Below are positions 1 through 7,614 of a DNA stretch of 9,577 bases, one piece after another. Source of the DNA: Pseudomonadota bacterium. GTDB taxonomy: Bacteria; BMS3Abin14. The stretch is from the NCBI GenBank assembly GCA_003229755.1, contig QIFJ01000009.1:1-9577 (forward strand). The letters run 5' to 3'. Every line of letters begins with the position of its first letter. Position 1 is the stretch's first letter. The notes under the pieces were generated by a model. That model was not told where the DNA came from, searched no databases, and saw only the letters and a list, made by a program, of their open reading frames with translations. Position numbers and translations under genes: made by a program.

Positions 1-3000
1 GGAATTTCATATTCATGCCGCCTGCCAGTTCCCGGGCCTGCTGGATTATTTCGTCAGCATCGTTGAGAACCTCCCATGCCAACCATACCGCAGGGGTAAA
101 TCTCTCTCTGAGATGGGCGATCCAGGCAGCCAGTGGTTCCGAGAGGGTTGCACGTTTTGAACTGGCCTCCTTAAGGAGATTAAAGACTTTGACCCTGTCC
201 CGAGCCAGATCAAGGTAAGAAGGTGCAGTCCTTAATGTTTCCTTCCATGAAGTAATGGCATCATCCCCGAGGAGTTCCACAACTTCGGCGGGTATATCGA
301 ACAACTCCTCTGCCCAGGAAAGATAGCGCTCTATGAATTTTAGCAGCGCCTGTATTTCAGCATTGATCTGATTCGTCCAGTAAACACTCTCCTCATGGCC
401 TTCGATCTCTTCGTCCATGATCGTTTCCGAACCAACTGGATCTTCAGCACTTGAACCGTAACCCGGCTCCTGGTTTGCTTCACCAGAGAGGCTCTCGGCT
501 ACAGGCGCTGCTTTTCTGATCCGGCGGACAATCTCTCCCAGATCGTCGGGACAGCCCGACAGAATGCGCTCAAGTTCTTCGGTGGTTTTCAGGTGCCGGT
601 GGGCTCCGGCCTTCTTCAGGGAAATGCCCAGGATGTGCACCGAGTCGAGCAGCCCTTCGACGGCTCGCAGATCCAGGATCGGTTCATTAATGATCTCCCT
701 CAAACCCTCCTGGAGGGTCCACAGGGAGCCCAGGAGGTTTCCACTGTCCACAGTAGAAACATACCTGGGTCTGAGCGGTTCGAGGGTCTCAAGGTCATAC
801 CAGTTAAGCAGATGCCCTTCGTATCGCTCCATCCGACCTAATGTTGTAAATGTGTGTGCGACGCGTTTTATGGCATTTTCGCCGTTCAGATATCCGAAAT
901 CGTAAGCCGCAAGAGCGCTCAGCATCCACAGGCCGATATTTGTGGGACTCGTTCTTGGCGCAATCTCGTTGAGATGAGACACCTGGTAGTTATCAGGCGG
1001 CAGCCAGTTGTTCTCACCATTAACAAGATCATCAAAGATACGCCACGTCTGTCTTGCAATCCTCCTGAGCATCTTCTGATCCCGCTCAGAAACAACAGGA
1101 GAAACCTTCATGGGCCAAGACCTGAACAGGAACCACCCTGCCAGAAAAGGACTGGATATCCACAGAAAAATAAACAGAAAAGCACCTGCCATACTCCATG
1201 GGGCCTGCGCGAACAGCCATGCTCCAAGCCCTGCGGATATCACTCCTATCGAGACGAACTGGAAAAAGTATGGCTGTGTACGGCCGGAAGCCTTCCTCTG
1301 AACCGTCTGGGCTGTCGTCCACTCCAGCAGTTTTTTCTTGCTGACTATCCTCCTGTACAAGGCCCTTGCTATGGCAAAAGTAGAGAGCAATGCCTGATGG
1401 GGGATCAGTGCGATCTCCACAGCTGAACGTCGCAGTGAACGCTTCAAATTCCCGAAGTCGGACTTTTTCAACGAAACACCCGCCGTTAACCAGGAAGTAA
1501 CCAGGGCAAGAGGTCCGGGGAAAAAGGCCATGGCAACAAGAATGGATGCGACAGCCCCCACGGCGGGGGAAGCCAGCCATGCAGACACCAGCATCACTAC
1601 AGACATGACCGGGACTGTGCTCCGCCTTAGATTGTCGAATATCTTCCAGCGGTTCAGGCCGGACAGGGGATTCGGTATTCTCACACCTTCAGGCGTGGAC
1701 ACCCGCGGGAGGAACCACTCGGCGATCTGCCAGTCACCACAGATCCAGCGATGCTGCCTGGATGAGTATGTGAGGTAGTCCGGTGGATAATCGTCAAACA
1801 GTTCTATATCACTGGCAAAACCGACCCGGACATGCACACCCTCAATAAGATCATGGCTGAGCAGCCTCTGCTCCGGAAATCGACCTGAGAGAACTTTGTG
1901 GAATACGTGTGGGTCGTAGATCCCCTTACCATGATAGGAACCTTCACCTGCGAGATCCATATACACATCAGAAACCGTTGCCGTATAAGGATCCGTCCCC
2001 ACGAAATCGGTAAAAGTCCTTGAAAACCATGTCGCGGTCGCACTTGTAAGTGATGTGCTGACACGGGGCTGTATAATTGTGAACCCGCTTTCTACGATGC
2101 TTCCATCCTTGCTGATCCGGGGAAAATTGAGAGGATGGGCCATCGTCTCTACCATCCGACGTGCGCTGTCCCGCGGTAACTGAGTGTCGCTGTCGAGAGT
2201 GATGACGAACCGTATCCCCTCGAGGGTCTCAGGATCGCCGACTTTAACAATACCTTGCTCCTTGGGGCCACCCCCTGTAAGGAGCCTGTTCAGTTCCTCC
2301 AACTTACCTCTCTTTCGCTCCCAACCAATGTATCTGGATTCGGACTCCGTCCATACGCGTTCTCTGTGGAACAGGAAAAATTTGTGCTGCCCGTACTGAC
2401 TATTGAGTCTTTCGATCCCGGCAACGGCAGCTTCCAGCAGCTTCAGGTCATCTTCCCTGTGCTTTTCGTCGGCGTCCACATAGTCTGCAAACAGGCTGAA
2501 GACAAGGTTCGGATCCGGATTGGCCTGATAGCGTACTTCCAGTTTCTCGATCTCCTCTTTCACGGTCTTTGTGTTCGGGATGAGAATAGGCACTACAACC
2601 AGCGTCCTGAATCTGTCCGGGATCCCGGACGTTTCAAAGGACATCTTCGGCAGAATACGTGGGGGCATGGTCCTGGTCACGATGTAATTGATAAACTGCA
2701 GGGCAGCCTGGCTGGCTGGTACTATGCTGAAAAAAGCTATAGCAACAACGGCGGCAGTTGAGATATTCGCATGAATTCCAGTTCCTATCATAGCCGTCAG
2801 TATGGAAGCCATAGCCACTCCAACGGCACCCAGATATGTGAATGCGTGGTTACGGCTTACCCAGTTTACCAGCCTGTATGGAAGGCTTTCCCGGCATCCG
2901 AGGCTATTGGAAAGCCAAGCCCTGCCTTTCCCTGTCAGATAGAAGCCGACATGATAGCTCCTGTCGCTGGCGGTGAGAGACTCCGCCTCTTTAGCCATCT

Positions 3001-4528
3001 CCACAGCCTTTTTGGCCACTTGCTCCTCACTGACTCCGGAACATCTGGAGATCTCTTCAACTGCATTCCGATAACTGTTGCGGGTCGAGAAATCCATGCC
3101 GTTGTATACATGAGCCGGGTCCCTTCGTAACACGGAGTCGACCCTGCTGTGAGATTCGAAAAGCTCCCGCCAGTCGATCTGCCTGAGGTGGCGAAGGCTG
3201 GTAATGTGATTCGCGATAGAGACTTCATCAGCAGATTGTCTTGCCCTTTCTTCGACGAAAATGCCGCCCAGCGGACCGCCGAACTTTCTCTGCAACCAGC
3301 CCTGGACAGGAATCAGGGCGGAATCTTCATCGTACAGGTGACCTGTTAGCTGAAAGGCGAAGTTAACACTGGGGTCTGGTTGCTCCCTCGAAAGCTCAGT
3401 GAGAGCCGCAAAGAGATTGTCCGGTTCACGACGGGCAAAGACTATAAGGCGATTGGCCCAGAAATCGGCCGATTCCCCTTCGCGCAATTGTCTGTCAACC
3501 TGTTCGACGAGGCGACGCAAGTTTTCGATAATGACGATGCCGAACATTATCGGCAGAGCCCACAATTCACCGATCGTCAGAGCCTGGACAGATTGATAAC
3601 CTTCAAGAAAATCATTTGTTATGTGGCGTTCAAGCTGGCCGTCCGTGTGGAGCAGGAGTTCATTGGCCAGGCTGTAGATACGCAGCTGTCCTTTCTGTTG
3701 TCCCGATACGACCACTGGGAGTTCATTGTAGAAATTTACTGGAAGGTTTTTCCTGATATTGTCGATCTGCTCCTGAATGATGAATGAATTATCAAGTATC
3801 CACTCGGCTGGTACAGATATATTCTGTTCCATGTGTGACGCTTCGGCGAGAGCCTGCCGCACATCTTCGATAACCCTTTCGCACTTGTCAATTTCACGAA
3901 GAAGGGGCTCGTCGCGACCGCGTACAGTATTAGAGGGGTGGCTCCCGGCAAGCCTGGCAGCATGCTGCCTGAGATTTTCGCCACTCAGCGGCTCACCCTT
4001 TAACCATACAACTTCCTCACTGGTCCCCTCCCTTTCCCTCTCGGGATGGAAGGCAAAGATCGACGGTTGTGTCTTCCCCGGGCGCCTGAGAAGCTCAATT
4101 GCCCGTCCCATGGATCTGAGGGGAGCCTGAACGATAACCACCGTTTCTTCTGATACAAGCCAGCTTGTGTGCTTCAGGATCAGCTCACGATCAATTCCCA
4201 AACCGAATGATCTGATAAAAAACCATCCCGCCAGGCTTCCCGCGAAGGCAGATAATCCCAGAACATGATACGAAGCTCTGACTGCCACAAGACCTTCAGG
4301 ACCAAACAACCTTAATGCTGAAAGTAAAATCCATCCCGAGGAAAGCCCTATGGTTACACCCCAGAACAGCCCGTACCATGGTGATCGGTCATCTAATTTT
4401 ATGTCTCCGACTGATGATTTGTGGATGAGTGCCGATCTTCTGAAACCCCTTCTGCGAAGGTACTTATGTGCCGAAGAGGCATCTTTTCGGTTTGGATAGA
4501 AACTCAGAAGTGTACCTAACTCTCCCAT
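1..4528 (-). CDS. ndvB: Cyclic beta-1,2-glucan synthase (NdvB/ChvB/Cgs family), N-terminal 1,509 residues, cut by window edge
   Basis: Inner-membrane enzyme that polymerises UDP-glucose into a beta-1,2-glucan and cyclises it for the periplasm. One stop-free minus-strand frame was traced by hand from ATG 4528, preceded by GGGAG at 5-nt spacing, to base 1. Predicted membrane segments lie near residues 51-72 and 86-106, then 562-582 and 590-612. The GT84 glycosyltransferase follows, with WERKRGK at 736-742, the DSD metal/UDP-sugar motif at D779-D781 and RQHRW at 924-928 (QxxRW-like). Further membrane segments lie near 972-1010 and 1088-1135. The cyclisation (GH189/glycoamylase-like) region begins with SPTNIGL at 1194 and has YVSTVDSGN around D1261. 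Family members run about 2,800-2,900 residues, so the rest, including the GH94 phosphorylase domain that sets chain length, should lie beyond base 1. An acidic low-complexity stretch sits near residues 1340-1375. Family assignment is firm; a cyclic product is inferred from the family. Confidence 0.9.
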   Translation of the reverse strand, partial: MGELGTLLSFYPNRKDASSAHKYLRRRGFRRSALIHKSSVGDIKLDDRSPWYGLFWGVTIGLSSGWILLSALRLFGPEGLVAVRASYHVLGLSAFAGSLAGWFFIRSFGLGIDRELILKHTSWLVSEETVVIVQAPLRSMGRAIELLRRPGKTQPSIFAFHPEREREGTSEEVVWLKGEPLSGENLRQHAARLAGSHPSNTVRGRDEPLLREIDKCERVIEDVRQALAEASHMEQNISVPAEWILDNSFIIQEQIDNIRKNLPVNFYNELPVVVSGQQKGQLRIYSLANELLLHTDGQLERHITNDFLEGYQSVQALTIGELWALPIMFGIVIIENLRRLVEQVDRQLREGESADFWANRLIVFARREPDNLFAALTELSREQPDPSVNFAFQLTGHLYDEDSALIPVQGWLQRKFGGPLGGIFVEERARQSADEVSIANHITSLRHLRQIDWRELFESHSRVDSVLRRDPAHVYNGMDFSTRNSYRNAVEEISRCSGVSEEQVAKKAVEMAKEAESLTASDRSYHVGFYLTGKGRAWLSNSLGCRESLPYRLVNWVSRNHAFTYLGAVGVAMASILTAMIGTGIHANISTAAVVAIAFFSIVPASQAALQFINYIVTRTMPPRILPKMSFETSGIPDRFRTLVVVPILIPNTKTVKEEIEKLEVRYQANPDPNLVFSLFADYVDADEKHREDDLKLLEAAVAGIERLNSQYGQHKFFLFHRERVWTESESRYIGWERKRGKLEELNRLLTGGGPKEQGIVKVGDPETLEGIRFVITLDSDTQLPRDSARRMVETMAHPLNFPRISKDGSIVESGFTIIQPRVSTSLTSATATWFSRTFTDFVGTDPYTATVSDVYMDLAGEGSYHGKGIYDPHVFHKVLSGRFPEQRLLSHDLIEGVHVRVGFASDIELFDDYPPDYLTYSSRQHRWICGDWQIAEWFLPRVSTPEGVRIPNPLSGLNRWKIFDNLRRSTVPVMSVVMLVSAWLASPAVGAVASILVAMAFFPGPLALVTSWLTAGVSLKKSDFGNLKRSLRRSAVEIALIPHQALLSTFAIARALYRRIVSKKKLLEWTTAQTVQRKASGRTQPYFFQFVSIGVISAGLGAWLFAQAPWSMAGAFLFIFLWISSPFLAGWFLFRSWPMKVSPVVSERDQKMLRRIARQTWRIFDDLVNGENNWLPPDNYQVSHLNEIAPRTSPTNIGLWMLSALAAYDFGYLNGENAIKRVAHTFTTLGRMERYEGHLLNWYDLETLEPLRPRYVSTVDSGNLLGSLWTLQEGLREIINEPILDLRAVEGLLDSVHILGISLKKAGAHRHLKTTEELERILSGCPDDLGEIVRRIRKAAPVAESLSGEANQEPGYGSSAEDPVGSETIMDEEIEGHEESVYWTNQINAEIQALLKFIERYLSWAEELFDIPAEVVELLGDDAITSWKETLRTAPSYLDLARDRVKVFNLLKEASSKRATLSEPLAAWIAHLRERFTPAVWLAWEVLNDADEIIQQARELAGGMNMKF

Positions 4529-4613
4529 GGATTCTCCCGGGTTTCAGGCTTGCACACCTTAAATCAGAGACTCGATTTACCGGACCGGCGGGTTCGTTAG
4601 CCGGGCACTGAAT

Positions 4614-4642
4614 ATTACACAGATATCTGGATAAAACCTCAA
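4614..4642 (-). promoter_or_regulatory. Candidate sigma-70 promoter for ndvB
   Basis: On the minus strand, TTGAGG (4642-4637) is followed after 17 nt by TGTAAT (4619-4614). These match the -35 and -10 consensus at 4 of 6 and 5 of 6 positions. Transcription would start near 4607, leaving a leader of about 80 nt before ATG 4528. It lies in the 136-bp gap after hpt, so ndvB could be transcribed on its own as well as by read-through. I saw no convincing terminator between the two genes. Confidence 0.4.
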
Positions 4643-4664
4643 AAAAGATCGATAGGGTCGTATT

Positions 4665-5198
4665 CTAAGCAGGGACCCTGTACACTCCCCGCAGATTCCG
4701 ATACTTCCCCCCCATATCCAGGCCATATCCTACAAGAAAGCCCTCGGGAACAGTAAAACCGAGGTAATCGATTTTATGATGAAATTCTTGACGATGGGTC
4801 TTGTTGATCAGGCAACACAGGCGAATGGATGCCGGGCCTCTGGCCTCGAGCAGGTTCATATAGTGGTTCAGGGTGAGTCCTGTATCGATGATGTCCTCGA
4901 CAACGATCACATCCCTGCCGGCTACAGGTGTAGTAATGTCCTGGAGGACCTTTATTTTCCCGGAGGTCGCTGTTTCATTACCATAGCTGGAGATCCTGGC
5001 AAAATCCACTTCAAGCTGAACCCCCATAGCCCTGACAAGATCCGACAGAAAGATAAATGAACCTTTCAGGATGCCAACCATGATGGGAACACTGTCCCCG
5101 ATATCCCTGACGATCTCTCCCGCGATCTCATCCACCCGGGCCTTTATCTGTTCGGGGGTCAGGATAACCTCGAGGTTTCTATAAATATCATCTCCCAT
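4665..5198 (-). CDS. hpt: Hypoxanthine phosphoribosyltransferase
   Basis: Cytoplasmic purine-salvage enzyme that joins hypoxanthine (often also guanine) to PRPP, giving IMP or GMP and pyrophosphate. The 177-residue product matches the usual bacterial Hpt length and is intact. Visible signatures are LKGS (about 44-47) for pyrophosphate binding, the SSYG loop at 70-73, and the PRPP-binding loop VVEDIIDTGLT (about 99-109) with the acidic pair E101/D102 and D105. K133 in INKTHR is at the purine-contacting lysine, and VGYGLD (about 156-161) closes the purine pocket. The frame extends one codon upstream to TTG 5201, but GGAGG at 5209-5205 is 6 nt from ATG 5198 and only 3 nt from the TTG, so ATG 5198 is chosen. 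It has its own sigma-70-like promoter upstream and ndvB downstream on the same strand. tilS and ftsH, common neighbours of hpt in many bacteria, are not present here. Confidence 0.95.
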   Translation of the reverse strand: MGDDIYRNLEVILTPEQIKARVDEIAGEIVRDIGDSVPIMVGILKGSFIFLSDLVRAMGVQLEVDFARISSYGNETATSGKIKVLQDITTPVAGRDVIVVEDIIDTGLTLNHYMNLLEARGPASIRLCCLINKTHRQEFHHKIDYLGFTVPEGFLVGYGLDMGGKYRNLRGVYRVPA

Positions 5199-5204
5199 CA
5201 AGTT

Positions 5205-5209
5205 CCTCC
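5205..5209 (-). promoter_or_regulatory. Ribosome binding site that decides the hpt start
   Basis: A perfect GGAGG on the minus strand lies 6 nt from ATG 5198 and only 3 nt from the in-frame TTG at 5201. This supports the shorter 177-residue reading. Confidence 0.8.
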
Positions 5210-5237
5210 CTTTTGGATGGTTTAGAGCATGAGTGCC

Positions 5238-5267
5238 ATTCTAGCGTCTGACAGCATATATTCTCAA
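5238..5267 (-). promoter_or_regulatory. Sigma-70-like promoter for hpt
   Basis: On the minus strand, TTGAGA (5267-5262) and TAGAAT (5243-5238) are separated by 18 nt. Each hexamer matches consensus at 5 of 6 positions. The predicted start near 5231 gives a leader of about 33 nt that contains the GGAGG. Its -35 box lies only 8 bp from the -35 box of the divergent kinase promoter, so the two promoters probably share the control region. Confidence 0.6.
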
Positions 5268-5275
5268 CCAGTGAT

Positions 5276-5304
5276 TTGTTTGCTGCGGACGATTGGGCTA
5301 TAAT
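5276..5304 (+). promoter_or_regulatory. Sigma-70-like promoter for the sensor kinase gene
   Basis: A perfect -10 hexamer TATAAT (5299-5304) follows TTGTTT (5276-5281; matches TTGACA at 3 of 6) with a 17-nt spacer. Transcription would start near 5311, about 51 nt before ATG 5362. The position rules out the upstream in-frame TTG at 5293, which would fall before the transcript begins. Confidence 0.55.
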
Positions 5305-5361
5305 CCCGTCCAACACTTCGGGAAAAACGGCTGTTCGATTACCGGGAGAACAAAGGGCAAC

Positions 5362-7581
5362 ATGTCTGACAAGATCTCAAAGGAGCTTTTCCTCGAACTG
5401 GGTGAGCTGCTGAATTCGAACCTCGATGAGATCACCATTCTGAGAACGCTCTGCAACAAGCTCCTTTCCCTGTTCGACGCGGAGAGAGTTTCAATCCTCT
5501 CCCTGGACTCACAGGGCAAGCATCTCACACTTACGGCCTGGGCCGGCAGGTACCCGGAGGATATTGAGAATGTTACCGTTCCTGTGGGTGACGGCGTTGC
5601 CGGATGGGTAGCTGCAACAGGGGATTCGCTTCTAGTACCCGATGTGGATCAGGACCATCGGTTCTCCATAATGTTTCCGGAAAGGTACAGAACGAGATCC
5701 TTCCTCAGTGTGCCCCTCAAGAGCCGGGGCAGACTCCTTGGCGTGCTCAACGTATCTGACACAACAAGAAACGAGGGTTTTACCGAAAGTAACTTCGGAA
5801 CACTAAAACCCCTGGCTCTACAGATCGGCATGGGCATGGAAAATCTGAGGCTTCGGGAAGATATACATAACATGTATACTGCTTCTACTTCGCTGGTCTC
5901 GGTCCTGCAGCAGCTGACACGGGATATATCAGACATTGAATCAGAGCTTATCCCCAATATGATAAAGGGGTTGGGTAAAGTGCTGGGTCCTCAATCCCAC
6001 ATGATCCTCATAGGAGAGATGGGATCAAATCTTGCCTGGATCGGCAAGTCGTCTCTTGATATTCCTCCTGAAGCAGGTGTGATGGATTTCCAGTCGGGAT
6101 TGTCCCTTTACCAGCTTCTGACAGCCCTCCCCCTCCATCCGCCGTTTCCCCGGAATGAAAGACTCCGCGAGCTGGGCTTTGACTGGGACCTGTTATCCAC
6201 CGGCAAACTGAGATTGATCAGGAATCTGCTCCCGCCAAAGCACGATCTCTTCGGGATATCCCTTTCGGCCGTGCCGGAGAAAAACCCTGATCACATGGAT
6301 CTGCTGAGTGTGTATCAGACGATCATCACCCATCTGGGCGGCCTTTTGCTGGGAGCTGTTTTCGACAAGACCCAGATCCAGAGGCTGGACCACCTGAAAA
6401 CAGAGCTCATCTCCACTGTTTCTCACGAACTAAGGACCCCGCTAACCTCGATCCAGGGTTTTTCGGAACTCGTCCTGCGGACAGATGAACTCCCCGAACC
6501 CCACAGTCGGTACCTGTCGATCATCAATAACGAGAGCAAACGGTTAAACAGACTGATTAACAACTTCCTCGACCTTGCCCGTCTCGAATCCAGAGAGGCT
6601 ACCCTTGTGAAGGAACCCATAGATTCCCTCAGTGTTGTGGAAAGCGCTGTGAGGCTCCTGAAACCTCAGGCGGAAGAGAATAGGGCACAAATACGTTTTT
6701 ACTGCGAGGAAAATCTCCCCATGCTCATCGCTGACCGTGATCGTCTGGAACAGGTATTGGTAAACCTGATCGGAAACGCGATCAAGTACGGTGGGACTGA
6801 TGTTCAGATCTCCATTAATCTTAACAGCTCGGAAGGAAATACTGTGTTTTCAGTCACCGACAGCGGGCCGGGTATCCCCAGAGAGGAACAGCACCTGGTT
6901 TTCAACAGATTCTACAGGGGGATACTGGAGAACGAGCAGGAAGAAGATGAGTCCAAAGGAGCGGGCCTGGGACTCTCCCTGGCCAAGGAGATCGTGGAGC
7001 AGCACGGAGGAACGATCTCTATGACAAGCAGCCAGAAGGAGAGAACGACCTTTACCTTCATCCTCCCCACGGAAGGCCTGGTAAGTCCCCACCGCGGTGT
7101 CCTCGCCTGGCACCCAAGCGAAGAGAATTTCATACAGGAACTTAACAACCGGTTGAATGAAGGCAAAACAGTGGGGGTTTTGACTGTTCATGTAAATCCT
7201 GACCACTCTGATCAACTGAAATTTCCTTTAACGTCAGAAAAAGCTGAGGAGGAATTTTCAGTTGAGATGTTAAGTGAAATAGAGGAGTTGATATCCTCAA
7301 TTCTGCAGAGGGAGGGAGTTTCGGATGACATCATCCAGGGCAGACCACAGGGTGAGTTTATCATCCTGACATATGCTTCTTTGTTGGATAATTACGCCGA
7401 ACAGCTCCTCAGAACTTTTTCCGCCCGCTTCGGTGAAACATACAGCCTGGCTATCGGCGCCGCTGCATCAGAGGGAGAGCCCGAAATAGACGGTGATCAC
7501 CTGGTCAACCTCGCCAGACAGGCATGCCTTTACGTAGAAAGAACGCTGAAACGGGGATATCTAAAGAATCGGAGAATGTGA
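5362..7581 (+). CDS. GAF-domain sensor histidine kinase with C-terminal degenerate GGDEF-like domain
   Basis: Predicted cytoplasmic sensor of 739 residues, with no signal peptide or clear membrane segment. A GAF domain spans about 18-168. Region 170-335 is less conserved and could be a second, divergent GAF fold. The HisKA dimerisation helix carries the phospho-acceptor H355 in SHELRTPL. The HATPase_c domain has the N box at N472, G1 DSGPG at 500-504, the F box NRFYRG from about 515, and G2 GAGLGL at 533-538, so the kinase core looks active. Residues about 565-739 resemble a GGDEF fold: GRPQGEFIIL at 660-669 sits where RxGGDEF is expected, a SLAIGAA strand follows, and a closing helix has ACLYVERTLKRG. 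The signature is degenerate, so cyclase activity is unlikely. ATG 5362 is chosen because the frame's earlier TTG (5293) overlaps the promoter and AAAGGG lies just upstream of the ATG. No response regulator is adjacent. Kinase assignment is firm; the GGDEF assignment is an inference. Confidence 0.92.
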   Translation: MSDKISKELFLELGELLNSNLDEITILRTLCNKLLSLFDAERVSILSLDSQGKHLTLTAWAGRYPEDIENVTVPVGDGVAGWVAATGDSLLVPDVDQDHRFSIMFPERYRTRSFLSVPLKSRGRLLGVLNVSDTTRNEGFTESNFGTLKPLALQIGMGMENLRLREDIHNMYTASTSLVSVLQQLTRDISDIESELIPNMIKGLGKVLGPQSHMILIGEMGSNLAWIGKSSLDIPPEAGVMDFQSGLSLYQLLTALPLHPPFPRNERLRELGFDWDLLSTGKLRLIRNLLPPKHDLFGISLSAVPEKNPDHMDLLSVYQTIITHLGGLLLGAVFDKTQIQRLDHLKTELISTVSHELRTPLTSIQGFSELVLRTDELPEPHSRYLSIINNESKRLNRLINNFLDLARLESREATLVKEPIDSLSVVESAVRLLKPQAEENRAQIRFYCEENLPMLIADRDRLEQVLVNLIGNAIKYGGTDVQISINLNSSEGNTVFSVTDSGPGIPREEQHLVFNRFYRGILENEQEEDESKGAGLGLSLAKEIVEQHGGTISMTSSQKERTTFTFILPTEGLVSPHRGVLAWHPSEENFIQELNNRLNEGKTVGVLTVHVNPDHSDQLKFPLTSEKAEEEFSVEMLSEIEELISSILQREGVSDDIIQGRPQGEFIILTYASLLDNYAEQLLRTFSARFGETYSLAIGAAASEGEPEIDGDHLVNLARQACLYVERTLKRGYLKNRRM

Positions 7582-7586
7582 TTTCT

Positions 7587-7614
7587 GGAGAATGGAATTT
7601 GGAACCTGGAACTA
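7587..7614. repeat. Period-7 degenerate repeat (four GGANNNN heptads)
   Basis: Four consecutive heptads, GGAGAAT, GGAATTT, GGAACCT and GGAACTA, fill the convergent gap between the kinase stop (7581) and the AKR stop (7612-7614). The last heptad includes the AKR stop codon. Only the GGA phase is constant and the other positions drift. No hairpin with a T-run was found here, so I do not call it a terminator. Confidence 0.5.

Noticed and set aside
854..1426. A 190-codon plus-strand open frame, with others at 564-905, 2255-2761, 2771-3130, 3380-3787 and 3777-4130
   Set aside because: All are antisense to the uninterrupted ndvB frame, which carries family motifs at in-phase positions throughout. 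None has recognisable domains or a good ribosome site.
1086..1580. A 164-codon minus-strand open frame inside ndvB
   Set aside because: It is a frame-shifted reading of ndvB. The true frame there gives hydrophobic membrane segments and continues into the SPTNIGL and YVSTVDSGN motifs, so no frameshift is needed.
4581..4603. Small inverted repeat CCGGC/GCCGG between hpt and ndvB as a terminator
   Set aside because: The stem is only 5 bp with a 10-nt loop and has no T-run after it.
4636..4664. T-run just downstream of hpt as an intrinsic terminator
   Set aside because: Six T's occur on the minus strand at 4646-4641, but the preceding bases do not form a stable GC-rich stem.
5293..5361. N-terminal extension of the kinase from TTG 5293
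   Set aside because: The TTG lies 6 nt upstream of a perfect TATAAT and would not be on the transcript. The extension has no domain similarity and ATG 5362 fits better.
6850..7215. Minus-strand open frames of 121 and 84 codons across the kinase ATPase region
   Set aside because: They are antisense shadows of the HATPase_c domain, whose N, G1, F and G2 boxes are all in the plus frame.
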